Source of the DNA: Bog-793 sp963785415
GTDB lineage: Bacteria; Actinomycetota; Acidimicrobiia; Acidimicrobiales; Bog-793
NCBI GenBank assembly: GCA_963785415.1
Contig: CAWAVB010000001.1
Coordinates: 310,001-374,000, forward strand
DNA: 64,000 nucleotides
Reading direction: 5' to 3'
The position numbers and the translations under genes were made by a program. The notes under the pieces are model-generated. The model did not search any database and was not told where the DNA came from. It saw nothing but the letters and a program-made list of their open reading frames with translations. Each line of letters starts with the position of its first letter. Position 1 is the stretch's first letter. Shown one piece after another: positions 8,739 to 17,797 of this stretch.

Positions 8739-8759
8739 CCCACGACCTGGGCATTCTTC

Positions 8760-8791
8760 GGTGGAGGTGAGCGGGCTCGAACCGCCAGCCG
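8760..8791 (-). other. tRNA 3'-end-like fragment (possible attachment site)
   Basis: On the minus strand this reads GGCGG-TTCGAGC-CCGCT, a T-arm with all five stem positions able to pair, followed by CACCTCC, A and CC, as in the 3' half of an acceptor stem and discriminator. The matching 5' acceptor (GGAGGTG), D-arm and anticodon arm are absent in the next 100 bases. Such tRNA 3' remnants are typical att-site scars of integrases, but no integrase gene lies in the window. Confidence 0.4.
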
Positions 8792-8839
8792 ACGGGCGGA
8801 TAACGGCGACAGAAGACGTCGCCTACGCTGTCCGGCGAC

Positions 8840-9073
8840 ATGAAACGGAAGGTCGCCCTCGTCGCAAGCAAGACCATCGCGATCTATGGCTTCGCTGCCT
8901 GGGTCTACATCGCGCTCTGCGCGCTCGTGCACCCCTACACGCTCAGCTGGCGTCTCACCCACTTCTTGCCGTACCCGCGCGAGGACACCTTCGGCGCGCT
9001 GAGCTTCGTCGTATCGATCGTCGCCTTCTTTATCTACCAGATGCTCCGCCCGGGAAACGACGCACTCCCGTAG
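8840..9073 (+). CDS. Small two-helix membrane protein
   Basis: A 77-residue protein with a basic start (MKRKVALVASK) followed by two hydrophobic stretches, about residues 10-30 (TIAIYGFAAWVYIALCALV) and 52-68 (FGALSFVVSIVAFFIYQML), separated by a polar segment with Pro and Arg. This is an integral membrane protein of unknown function; no family is recognised. Its stop codon lies inside the left arm of a perfect 15-bp hairpin, which supports the gene as a real transcription unit. It lies between the tRNA-like scar and the polysaccharide region. Confidence 0.6.
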   Translation: MKRKVALVASKTIAIYGFAAWVYIALCALVHPYTLSWRLTHFLPYPREDTFGALSFVVSIVAFFIYQMLRPGNDALP

Positions 9074-9102
9074 CGGGAGGGGGGCAGGCCCCCCTCCCGC
9101 TA
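9071..9102 (+). terminator. Strong hairpin terminator
   Basis: TAGCGGGAGGGGGGC and its exact reverse complement are separated by only AG, giving a perfect 15-bp stem immediately at the stop of the small membrane protein gene. The 3' side is TAATTG with no long T run, as is common in high-G+C bacteria. Confidence 0.75.
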
Positions 9103-9401
9103 ATTGAGTGGTCGGATATTCCTTTGCTTGAGAGGTCACAGCGGTGAACCGTTCTCGCGATTCGTCACCGCGGGAACTTCATTCTGTTCCTCAGAGGAAC
9201 CGCTGAGAGCCCGAGTTCTTTTATGTCGATCGATCTCCTCTGTGAGGAGCCGCTCGACGAAGAGGGCTTCGTACCGACACTGCGCGCAGCACGCGGCATG
9301 GTGTTCCGCGACCCTACGCGTCGGTTGGGAAAGCGGAATCTGGTTCTCCTCCTCGCCAGGAGCCTTCTTGGCAAGACGGACAATCCGGTAAACTCGAGAA
9401 T
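9103..9401. other. Intergenic region, no supported gene
   Basis: Open frames exist on both strands but none has a convincing start and recognisable product. The minus strand from about 9400 to 9142 is open and contains a Cys cluster (CCAQC), but has no usable start codon near its 5' end. Confidence 0.5.
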
Positions 9402-10220
9402 ATGGCTAAAACCCTGCGATTACAGGCTCGACGGACTCTCGAGCGTTGCCAGTACGAGAACTCCATCTATCACTACGACTTTCCCTACAACTTGGTGCGC
9501 GCTGTTATCTATATGCGTCGGTTGCTGGTTCTCCACCGCGCCGAAGATCGCACCCGCGCCCAGCTGGGACGCCCGTCGCGCTTCCAGGTCGGCGACTGGG
9601 TGCGCGTGAAAGACGCCGCGGACATCCGGGCGACGTTCGATGGCAACGACGAGCTGCGTGGCCGACGGTTCACGCCCAGCCACTGGGCCTATTGCGGCCG
9701 GACCCATATGGTCGAACGAGTCGTGCGCCGGAGGCCAGACCATGACGACTGCATGCTCCCGCTCGATGCCCAAGTCGCGCTATCGGGCGCTATCTGTGAC
9801 GCACCCAACGGTCTCCGCGGCTGTGGGCGCGCGTGTTCGCTGTTCTTCGTCGATGAATGGTTGGATCCTTCCTCGGCTGACAAGGCCCAACCCCGAACTT
9901 TCGCGCCAGTGGCCAGGGTGAGGTCGTTCGAGGACATCGCCGCGACATTGGACGCCAAGGGGCGGCTCGACGGCATCAGCTTCTCTCCGGAAATGATCAA
10001 GTTCACCGGCCGTCAAATCCCAGTTGTGCGGCAGGTCATGGACATCGGGATCCAGCTCCCGAGATGGAAACAACCCCGTGGTCTCTTCTACGCTCTAGAG
10101 GGTGTCCGGTGCACGGGCCAACCTCGTGGCAGCGGACAGTGCGATCGCAACTGTGCCCTGCTGTGGCACCGATCTTGGTTGGAAATGGACGAACCAAAGT
10201 CAACCTCCGCTCCGGACTAA
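9402..10220 (+). CDS. Uncharacterised protein with two copies of a Cys-containing domain
   Basis: The 272-residue protein holds two repeats of one domain. Repeat 1 (about 64-160) runs GDWVRVKDAADIRATFD, FTPSHWAYCGRTHMVERVVR, LSGAICDAPNGLRGCGRACS and LFFVDEWLD. Repeat 2 (about 166-262) runs RVRSFEDIAATLDAKGRLDG, FSPEMIKFTGRQIPVVRQV, LEGVRCTGQPRGSGQCDRNC and LLWHRSWLE. From memory, single-domain proteins of this type occur beside polysaccharide and natural-product genes and have no assigned function. The conserved Cys set of each C-terminal half could bind metal. The first repeat keeps the extra Cys of YCG; the second has Thr there. The N-terminus (about 60 residues) is basic and Tyr-rich. It lies at the edge of the polysaccharide locus. 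Confidence 0.65.
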   Translation: MAKTLRLQARRTLERCQYENSIYHYDFPYNLVRAVIYMRRLLVLHRAEDRTRAQLGRPSRFQVGDWVRVKDAADIRATFDGNDELRGRRFTPSHWAYCGRTHMVERVVRRRPDHDDCMLPLDAQVALSGAICDAPNGLRGCGRACSLFFVDEWLDPSSADKAQPRTFAPVARVRSFEDIAATLDAKGRLDGISFSPEMIKFTGRQIPVVRQVMDIGIQLPRWKQPRGLFYALEGVRCTGQPRGSGQCDRNCALLWHRSWLEMDEPKSTSAPD

Positions 10221-10371
10221 GCAACTTCTCCGACACCATCCACTCAACTAGCCCCGATCCTTCACGAGTCCCCGTGACCTGACCAACGCGTATCCGCGGA
10301 AAAGCCCCTCTTGCAGTGAAGACTGGTGTTGTCGAAGCAACAGTCCCACCACAAGAAGGGCCACATCCAAA

Positions 10372-11319
10372 ATGCAAGGTAGCAGCGCGCGTTCGGTCGT
10401 TGTTGGACCCGGTGGACGGGGCGTCGTCGCCCACGTCGGGCTCCATGCTCTGTGTTTGTTCGCGGACCGGATCGGGCTCACCGATTCGCTCTCCGCCGCG
10501 GTCCCCTGGCGCGGTGAGCGCGCTCCTGTCCATGATCGCGGCAAGCTCTTGGTCCAGCAGATGGCGGTGCTCGCCGGCGGCGGCGAGAGCTGCGCGGACA
10601 TCGAGCATCTGCGCACCCAGCCGAGCCTGTTCGGTGCCGTCGCGTCGGACTCGACAGTGTGGCGCACCTTCGACGAGATCACGCCCGTGACCCGCGACGC
10701 GCTGTAGGTGGCACTCCCCGCGACCCGGCGGTCGGTCTGGTCGCGCTCGTCGGTGACGGGTGGCGATGACCCGGTCGTCTTGGACGTCGACGCGTCGCTC
10801 GTCGACATCCACACCGAGGACAAGGAGGGGACGGGACCGAACTACAAGGGCGGCTTCGGCTTCCACCCGCTGTTCGTCTTCGCGGATGCGACCGGCGAGT
10901 GCCTGGCGCAGATGCTGCGTTCGGGGAACGCGAACGCCGGGACGGTCGCGGATCACCTTCGTCTCCTCGACGAGGCGATCGCGCAGCTGCCGAACGAGAT
11001 CGCGCAGGGTCATCGCGAGGGTGACGACGTCTCGCTCGCCACGCGCGAGGTCGTGATCCGCTCGGACTCGGCGGGTTGCACGGTCGGGTTCCTCTTAGGG
11101 TGCCGGGCACGCAACGTCTCGTTCTCGGTCGTCCCGTGGAGAACCGCCCAGGTGGAGGCGTCGATCTTCGACGCCGACATGCGCGCCCACGCGCACGTCG
11201 AGGAGCACATCGGCCGTCCGAGGGACTCCGGCCTTTTGCGCTTCCCGTTCTCCAACCTCGAGGCGAACCGCAACTGGCTCTTCCTCGACGCGTATCGCCG
11301 CATCGCGCTGCTCGCCTGA
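10372..11319 (+). pseudogene. IS1380-family transposase, inactivated
   Basis: The frame begins MQGSSARSVVVGPGGRGVVA, is broken by TAG at 10705-10707 and resumes in phase. The DDE core is recognisable: first Asp in PVVLDVDASLVDIH with KEGTGPNYKGGFGFHPLF, and second Asp in VVIRSDSAG. The end, HVEEHIGRPRDSGLLRFPFS, is the usual IS1380 C-terminal Glu segment. Total coding capacity is about 315 residues, well short of the usual 430-500. The join at IFDADMRAHAHVEEHI suggests an internal deletion of more than 100 codons. I could not define terminal inverted repeats. Confidence 0.82.
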
Positions 11320-11883
11320 ACGAGGAGACTCCCGTGAGCGGTGGCGAGCACGCGAACGAACACGCCCTTGCGACGGTCAACCGGCACCCCGAGCGACACA
11401 ATGCGTACTGCCGCTCCGCACACCGTGCACGAATCGAACGGAGCGCCGTCGGGTTGCTCGAATCAATCATCGACGACGGTGCTCAGGGGATCTCGTGAAA
11501 GATCGGAGCTAGATGAACAGGTAGGACCGACGTTGGGCAGGTTCGACCAGTCACTCGAAGAAGCTCGCCCAGCAGTGACTTCATCGTCTTCTGGGTCAGC
11601 CTTCGCACCGCGGTGGACTCGCGGGGTCCACAAGGTGGAAGACCATGACGTAGTGTGTTTGCTGTTCGACACGGGAGCCACAGGACTCCGACGTCGGCCG
11701 GTCAGGCGTAACCTTAGGGGTGTCTGAACCGGGAGCCAAGAGATTGAGAGCAGTGGCTTACGACGCATCGTTCCGTTCGAACTGCGCGCACGGCGAAAGC
11801 CAATGTGGAACGTACCGCGAACTTGCGATGACTCTGATGCGGCACTAAAGCGTCCACGTTGAGTTCTTGGATGGGAACCGGCC
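11320..11883. other. Intergenic region downstream of the IS1380 remnant
   Basis: About 560 bp in which I see no supported gene. It probably contains the degraded right end of the IS1380 element and the promoter region of the following glycosyltransferase gene. Confidence 0.5.
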
Positions 11884-12723
11884 ATGATTGACGTCTCTGT
11901 TGTTGTACCGGTTGGGCCGAGTATCGATCATCTCGACGAGCAGTTGCTGGCGCTCGCAAACCAAGAGACGGACCGTTCCTACGAAGTCATCGTCGTTGAT
12001 AATGTGCCGGCGGGTCGTCAGTTTGAACTGCCTGATGAGCGATTTCGTGTCGTCCACGCACCGGAGCGGCAAACAGCGGGATATGCGCGAAACGTTGGCG
12101 CCAGCCACGCGCTCGCCGACGTCATCCTGTTTTGTGACGCGGACGACCTTGTTTCCAATCGGTGGGTAGAAGCGATGTTCCGTGCGGGTATTGATTTGGA
12201 TGTATTTGGCGGACCGATTGACGAGCGCTCACTCGATCCGCTTCCCGCCACCGAGACGACGGAAAGGCGGCTTCACTTGCCCACCGATTTCCCTCTGATG
12301 CCGAGGTTCAGCGGTGGGAACATCGGCCTGCGGGCAGAAGCGTTCGCAACGCTTGGTGGTTGGGACGATGCTTACCGAGCTGCCGAGGACGTCGATGTGT
12401 CTTGGCGCGCCCAGCTCGCGGGACTGAAAGTCGCGTTCGCGCCAGATGCGCTGGTGTACGTTCGCCGGCGCGCAACGGCCCGTGACGCGTTCTCTCAGGG
12501 ATTGGGGTGGGGTTTCGCGCAGCCGCGGCTTCTCCGCCGATACCAGCACCACGGCCTGCGGAGGCCACCCTTGAGCGACGCGGTGATCGACTGGATGAAA
12601 CTACTGATGTATGTTCCCGCAGCCGCTGCGTCACGGCGCCTGCGACGGAACTGGGCGGCGCTGTTGGGAGTCCGCCTCGGCCGCGTGATGGGCAGTCTGC
12701 GGTGGCAGCGACTCCTTCTATAG
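11884..12723 (+). CDS. GT2-family glycosyltransferase (paralogue 1)
   Basis: A 279-residue GT-A enzyme. The N-terminal nucleotide-binding strand is VSVVVPVGPSIDHLDEQL, EVIVVDNVPAG follows, the metal-binding DxD is FCDADDLV (about residue 85), and the acceptor/catalytic segment is LGGWDDAYRAAEDVDVSWRA (about 165, ED motif). The C-terminus is basic with a weak hydrophobic stretch (LLMYVPAAAA) that may sit on the membrane. It would transfer a sugar from a nucleotide donor to a lipid-linked glycan. A protein of identical length and clearly the same origin is encoded at 30222-31061, so the two genes flank most of the polysaccharide locus. Confidence 0.85.
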   Translation: MIDVSVVVPVGPSIDHLDEQLLALANQETDRSYEVIVVDNVPAGRQFELPDERFRVVHAPERQTAGYARNVGASHALADVILFCDADDLVSNRWVEAMFRAGIDLDVFGGPIDERSLDPLPATETTERRLHLPTDFPLMPRFSGGNIGLRAEAFATLGGWDDAYRAAEDVDVSWRAQLAGLKVAFAPDALVYVRRRATARDAFSQGLGWGFAQPRLLRRYQHHGLRRPPLSDAVIDWMKLLMYVPAAAASRRLRRNWAALLGVRLGRVMGSLRWQRLLL

Positions 12724-12987
12724 GCACTTCACTGCGGGGGACGTCTCGGCACCGACGACGCCAGCGAGCACACATCGTGCTGCGGGTTCTCATCCCGGTG
12801 ATCCAAGCGGTGACGTCCCGCGATCTTGCCGAAACGCAGGTGGCCGGCGCGCTGTTCTCGTTCAGGCCTTCTCGCCGTGTCGAACGCTCGGGAAGCTCGG
12901 CTGCTTCCGAGGCGTCCACCTCGTCCCCACGGTGCGGTTACGTGCTACGTCCTCGCCACCTCCGATGTCGTCACACCGACCCGGTCA

Positions 12988-14094
12988 CTATGACTTGTCT
13001 GAGCCGTGCATCGGCGCGATGCGGAGTTTCTCGATTCCCGGTCGAGGATTCCGGATGAGGATACGAAGGCGCGACCGAGCCCATTTCGGCACTCGGTTGA
13101 GCAAGAACGAACTGCTTAGAAGGCGCCCTTGCAGATTTCGGCTTGCTTGCTCGATCCGACTCGCCCAGACGGCACCTTCGACCACTCCATACGATTCCGA
13201 CGCCACCTGCATCTTGAAGCCCAACTTGCCGTAACCGAGGCTGATCCGAGCCACAGCCCAATTGGACGCTTCTTCAGCCAGCGTGAACCACATAATCATG
13301 CCCGGCGAGAAGCGACTCAATTCTTGGTCGTATGCTGGGAACCACGAGGAGAGATAACCCGGTCCCTGTATTCCGAAATGGACAGCGACCAGTCGCTCGC
13401 CAGCTAGAAGGGCGCTCATGACTCCGCGACAATCTTCATAGTTCGTCGCGGCGAGTTCTTCGACGATGCGAAGGGTCCCGGGATCAGAGAAAAGCTCTTG
13501 CACCCCGGTTCGTCTGTACTGATCGGTCTTCCAATCGATTAGTGTTCGGAAATGCTCTGAAGCGGGGCTGCTCCATTGCAGCCGCACATCGCCGAACTGG
13601 CGCTCGAGCGCGCGCCGTTTCTGGCCTGTCTTTCTGACAATTGTCTTGCTGAGATTGTTGAGGTAGGCAGTGTATCCGTTTGTGAGATCCATCTCCCAAG
13701 TGGGGCTAATTGTCCCGGGGTAACAATAGGGAGCGAGCATGCGCTGTTCTGCAAGTGCATGGTCGAAGCGCCATCCCCGCAAACCAGCTTTTTTTACTAC
13801 CGACCTTGGATCGATATTCATACCCGATCCAATGAACCCCTGGAGGTCATTCATCGGCCAGCCGATAGGTCTTGCGATGCGCTTGGAAGTGAGCTCGTAC
13901 GGAAGGAACGACTCGATCTTGTTGCTCTCCTCGACCACCGCGACACGCGCAGTAGGGCGTGCTCGGCCGACAGCTTGAGCGAAGGAAAGCGACAGGAAGG
14001 GGTTGAGCGTAATTGGCGATGAGTGCTGGAATTTGGCCCATAGCGCAGCCTCGCTGGGCCCGAGGTCGTCGGGTCGGACAACCACAACCCGCAT
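12988..14094 (-). CDS. CelD/BcsL-type GNAT acyltransferase
   Basis: A 368-residue protein of the GNAT/FemAB-like group found in cellulose and exopolysaccharide operons. Early residues (SPITLNPFLSLSFAQAVGRA) match the usual substrate-loop region. The middle has LSKTIVRKTGQKRRALERQF, a basic helix typical of this family. The second acyltransferase half holds ALLAGERLVAVHFGIQ, SWFPAYDQELSRFSPGMIMW and ISLGYGKLGFKMQVASES, where the last resembles the D-(F)GxGDxxYK segment of the family with the Asp lost. It probably acylates a sugar or a lipid-linked intermediate in the cytoplasm. It faces the paralogue-1 glycosyltransferase tail-to-tail. Confidence 0.75.
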   Translation of the reverse strand: MRVVVVRPDDLGPSEAALWAKFQHSSPITLNPFLSLSFAQAVGRARPTARVAVVEESNKIESFLPYELTSKRIARPIGWPMNDLQGFIGSGMNIDPRSVVKKAGLRGWRFDHALAEQRMLAPYCYPGTISPTWEMDLTNGYTAYLNNLSKTIVRKTGQKRRALERQFGDVRLQWSSPASEHFRTLIDWKTDQYRRTGVQELFSDPGTLRIVEELAATNYEDCRGVMSALLAGERLVAVHFGIQGPGYLSSWFPAYDQELSRFSPGMIMWFTLAEEASNWAVARISLGYGKLGFKMQVASESYGVVEGAVWASRIEQASRNLQGRLLSSSFLLNRVPKWARSRLRILIRNPRPGIEKLRIAPMHGSDKS

Positions 14095-15645
14095 TTTCAG
14101 ACCTTTCCCTCTCGCCCTCGGCGGTACGGGCCGCCAAAAGCGCCCGGTCGGTGGAATGCCGTCCCACTCGGCGCCGTCATTAGCTCAGGGCGCTGAATCC
14201 GATGAGAGCCTATGCGGGCGTTGCGCTGGTGTCTTTGATGCCTGATTCCTCGCGCTCTCCGAGGAACCCTCGCCGTACGTCCGTGTCACGAGACTCGCTC
14301 TCCAGCCGCGCACCGACTGTTCGAAGGCCCCCGGACCGGTCGATTTGGTACAACTTCAAGTCGACCACCGGAACCGTTGTGACGGCGTTGTGCAACGAGT
14401 GGATGGTGCCGCGTTGGGCAGGCTTGGCCCAAGGCCTGCTCGATTGCCGTGACAAGCCGGAACGCATCGGCTATCCGACGAGAACCTCAGGGGTTGCCGC
14501 TCGATCAGACGCCTGATCGCTCCGAAGACGGTCTCGAATTTACGATCGCAGTTGAAGAGCTCGTCCATCTCGGCGTCGATTCGCGCACTCGGAGATACTC
14601 GCGGTGTCACGGACGGAGGCTCAGCATCCCAGTTGGTTCCTGTTGACGGAACCCACGCTTGTCGCGTATTGGCACAAGGGAAGAAGCGCGATCCGCCGCC
14701 GACAATTGTAGGGGGAACGTGGCGATCATCACTTAAAGCGGATCCTTCATGGAGAAGGCGGTTCATCATGCTGTCCCAACCACTCGGTGGGACGCCATGG
14801 CGATCAGCTCTCGCCATGCCGTGCGCACAACGCCGAACGAGTCGCTGACTTTACCGTCCTTGACCTGAAGCAACGGTTGCACCAGTGGCTCGTACGCAAT
14901 CGCAGGTAGGATGCCGCTGTTAGATTGGTGGTTGTTCGCTCGCGACCTGCTGAGCAGCTGTCGATGGCATTTCCGCCGGCGCGAAGACTCCCCAACTGCT
15001 CAGCTCGGCCTTTGCTCGGTTGTAGGAGGTTGCGACGGAGCCCAAGTAGCACATTCCGACGGTATCAACGCTCTAGGCGCATTGTCCCGTCTGCCGCGGT
15101 CGTGAAGCATGCCACCAGTCCCCAGCCCATGCCGAACCGCTCGGAGAAAGGGAGGCAATAACGACGCGCCCGCGGCGAAAAGAGCACGCGCGAGCCCCCT
15201 GCGACAACTCCCGTCACCCGAATGACCGTCGAAAGTCCCTGCTGCTTGAGGTTCCAATTGGCGACAGCGCGTTGGTAGATGCGTTAGTTGGCTCACACCG
15301 GGAGAAGCCTCATGAGCCAGTTTCAACAAGCGCGGTTGTGTCCCACACGCGGTGTAATTGGCTCGCGGCGCAAGTTCCGATTGCACGCTACGCGGCTGCC
15401 GTGACGCTGTCTTCGGGCTCGGCGTCGGACTGATCGCCGAGGAGCTCGCGCCGTGAATCGGCTGCCCGGTTCGACGTGGGTCGCGACGAGGGAGCAGGGT
15501 CGGAGTCGCTATACGCCTTGGTCGGCAGGTCAGACGATCCCGCGGCCCAGCCGTGCAGCAAGCTTCACCCCGGTAGGTCGGAAGGAAGCCGGATCCCGCT
15601 GCGCGGGCGTGTCAACCGCTGGCGGAATTGACCTATAGTCGTGCC
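14095..15645. other. 1.55-kb region without a recognisable intact gene
   Basis: Open frames here are short and conflict on both strands, and none shows a convincing family. A minus-strand frame at 14356-14817 contains DRKFETVFGAIRRLIE, which only faintly recalls the tail of ORF6N-type phage proteins. The stretch is most likely decayed coding or mobile-element DNA between two polysaccharide gene groups. Confidence 0.5.
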
Positions 15646-16533
15646 ATGGCCGATGGTTCTCCATCTGTTCAGAAGCATAATGAGACGCAAACGGAATCGC
15701 GTAATATAAAGAATGACGTCGGGGACGGGCTCCGCATCCCGTTCAAGTTGACGATCGTCGTTCCGGTGTTCAACGAGGAACGAACGATTCGAAACGTGCT
15801 CAATGCCTTGAGACTTCAGCCCGTTCCTGGTGAAGTGGAGATCATCGTCGTCGATGACGGCTCGACAGATCAAACAGCCGAGATCGAATGCGATGTTCCG
15901 CACATCCGTATACGCCATGAGCTCAATCGCGGTAAGGGCGCCGCAATCCTGACTGGAATCGAGCGGGCGACGGGTACTCACCTGCTCGTTTTTGACGCCG
16001 ATTCGGAGTACGACCCGGCCGACATACCCAGTTTGGTCCTACCGATTGCGACCGGACGCGCCGAGATTGTCTACGGGGCCCGAGTGCGGGGTGGAAGAAC
16101 GAATTTCCCCTCCCTTGTGCACGCTGTAGGCAATCGCATAATGACGGAATTCACCAATGTTCTCTACGGATCGGCGATTTCCGACTTGCATACGTGTCTC
16201 AAGCTATTTCCGCTTCCGTTGCTTCGAAGTATGCGACTGCGAGAGCGCGGCTTTGGGCTCGACACTGAAATCAGTGCCGAGATGCTGAGGCTCGGCTTCC
16301 GTCCGTTCGAAGTTTCGGCTTCCTACGTCGGGCGAACTCGAGAGGAAGGCAAGAAGATTCGAGTAACCGACGCCGTCCGCTGCTTCATAGTGCTCCTGAA
16401 AGTGCGGCTGCGTGGGCGCACCCGCCACGGGGCGCGCGACCGCTCGTTAGTGCCCCCCGTCGTGCCTGCACTCTGGTCCCCTGAGCGGAGGCGCGGTGAG
16501 TGGTTCCCAGAGCGGAGGCGTTCCCAGCCGTGA
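15646..16533 (+). CDS. GT2-family glycosyltransferase, dolichyl-phosphate-mannose-synthase-like
   Basis: A 295-residue protein from the ATG at 15646; an upstream TTG is less likely. The GT-A core is clear: LTIVVPVFNEERTIRNVLNA, EVEIIVVDDGSTDQTAE, NRGKGAAILTGIERATG and the DxD region FDADSEYDPADIPSLV. Further on, DLHTCLKLF and GFGLDTEISAEMLRLGF are typical of polyprenyl-phosphate mannosyl/glucosyltransferases (DPM1 group), which load a sugar onto a polyprenyl phosphate at the membrane. There is no C-terminal transmembrane pair. The tail is basic and rich in Arg and Pro. It heads a three-gene plus-strand group with two GT4 genes. Confidence 0.87.
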   Translation: MADGSPSVQKHNETQTESRNIKNDVGDGLRIPFKLTIVVPVFNEERTIRNVLNALRLQPVPGEVEIIVVDDGSTDQTAEIECDVPHIRIRHELNRGKGAAILTGIERATGTHLLVFDADSEYDPADIPSLVLPIATGRAEIVYGARVRGGRTNFPSLVHAVGNRIMTEFTNVLYGSAISDLHTCLKLFPLPLLRSMRLRERGFGLDTEISAEMLRLGFRPFEVSASYVGRTREEGKKIRVTDAVRCFIVLLKVRLRGRTRHGARDRSLVPPVVPALWSPERRRGEWFPERRRSQP

Positions 16534-16555
16534 GGGAGATCCTGTCCCACTATTG

Positions 16556-17797
16556 ATGGCTAGCTCGACGAAGCGAATTTCGGTCGCGGTGGTGAGCGAC
16601 TCCATTTACCCCTACCACCAGGGCGGCAAGGAGACCCGGTACCGTCAGCTACTGACCCGGCTTCATGACGACCTCGACATCACGGTGTACACGATGCACT
16701 GGTGGCCGGAACGAGCGCGAATCAGACGGAACTACGGCATCAACTATGAGGCGATCTGTCCGCTGATCCCTCTGTACACGGCGCATCGCCGGTCGTTCCG
16801 AGAGGCCGTGGCCTTCGCCTGTGCGTGCACTCGGCTCCTCGGCAGGCGCTTTGATGTCGTCGAAGCTGACCATATGCCGTACCTGCAGCTTTTCACCCTC
16901 CGGCTCGTGACCACGGTGAAGCGGCGACCGCTCGTGGTCACCTGGCACGAGGTGTGGGGTCGCGAATACTGGGTCCAGTACTTGGGGCGCCTGGTGGGAA
17001 CCATAGCCTGGTGGATCGAACGGAACGCGATGCGCCTACCTGACGAGATCCTTGCCGTGTCGGAGGAGACGCGCGATCGTCTTCGTCTCTTTCTCGGAGA
17101 TTCCACGCCTGTGCGCGTGATCCACAACGCGATCGAGCTTGACGTCATCGCAAGAGTCGACCCCGCGGCTTCGCAAGAGTCGGCAGAACTCCTCTACGTA
17201 GGAAGCCTCCTCAAGCACAAAGGCGTACACCTGCTCATCGATTCCTTGGCCAGACTCCGTACCGTTCGGGATGTCCATCTGCTCGTCGTGGGAGACGGAC
17301 CCGAACGGCGCAATTTGGAGCAGCAGGTGGCTGCCCTCGGCCTCGCCGAACGCGTGTCGTTCCGCGTGGACGTCGCCGAGCAAGAGGAGATCTTTGGGCT
17401 CATGAAGGCGGCGAAGGTTTTTGTGTTCCCATCGGTTCGGGAGGGCTTCGGGATCGCGCCGCTCGAGGCGCTTGCTTGTGGCACGCCGGTCGTCACGACG
17501 TCTCACCCGAACAACAACGCCCGTGAGCTCGTGGCGCGTTCGGATCGCGGGTACGTGGCGGAACCGACGGTGGAGGCGCTCACTGCCTGCATTGAGAAGG
17601 CGCTAGCTGACGACACGGAACGGCCCAGACTTGTCGAAACGTGGTTGAAGGAGTTCGACTGGAGCACCGCTGCTGATGAGTATCTGGCCGCGCTGGTGGC
17701 GTCGCTCGGTGCCCGTTCGTCGAGGCGCGGCATTCCCTTGCAGAGGGGACGGAAGGGAACGTCGACCGTCGCTGACAACGGTGAGTCACGTGAGTGA
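16556..17797 (+). CDS. GT4-family glycosyltransferase
   Basis: A 413-residue GT-B enzyme from the ATG at 16556, 22 bp after the previous stop. The N-terminal half has ISVAVVSDSIYPYHQGGKET, with the usual glycine-rich acceptor loop. The second half is typical of GT4: ILAVSEETRDRL, IHNAIELD, ELLYVGSLLKHKGVHLLIDS and LLVVGDGPERRNLEQQ. The catalytic E-x7-E motif is REGFGIAPLEALACGTPVV. It would add a hexose to a lipid-linked repeat unit. Its end overlaps the start of the next GT4 gene by 8 bp, so the two are co-translated. Confidence 0.9.
   Translation: MASSTKRISVAVVSDSIYPYHQGGKETRYRQLLTRLHDDLDITVYTMHWWPERARIRRNYGINYEAICPLIPLYTAHRRSFREAVAFACACTRLLGRRFDVVEADHMPYLQLFTLRLVTTVKRRPLVVTWHEVWGREYWVQYLGRLVGTIAWWIERNAMRLPDEILAVSEETRDRLRLFLGDSTPVRVIHNAIELDVIARVDPAASQESAELLYVGSLLKHKGVHLLIDSLARLRTVRDVHLLVVGDGPERRNLEQQVAALGLAERVSFRVDVAEQEEIFGLMKAAKVFVFPSVREGFGIAPLEALACGTPVVTTSHPNNNARELVARSDRGYVAEPTVEALTACIEKALADDTERPRLVETWLKEFDWSTAADEYLAALVASLGARSSRRGIPLQRGRKGTSTVADNGESRE

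Noticed and set aside
8762..8840. Complete tRNA gene on the minus strand
   Set aside because: No 5' acceptor partner, D-arm or anticodon stem could be found beyond the T-arm and 3' end.
9142..9400. Minus-strand open frame with CCAQC and many charged residues
   Set aside because: It looks protein-like but has no ATG, GTG or TTG near the 5' end before a stop, and the next gene starts immediately at its 5' side.
14356..14817. Possible ORF6N-type phage protein on the minus strand
   Set aside because: Only a short segment resembles such proteins; the rest is low-complexity and unlike the family.
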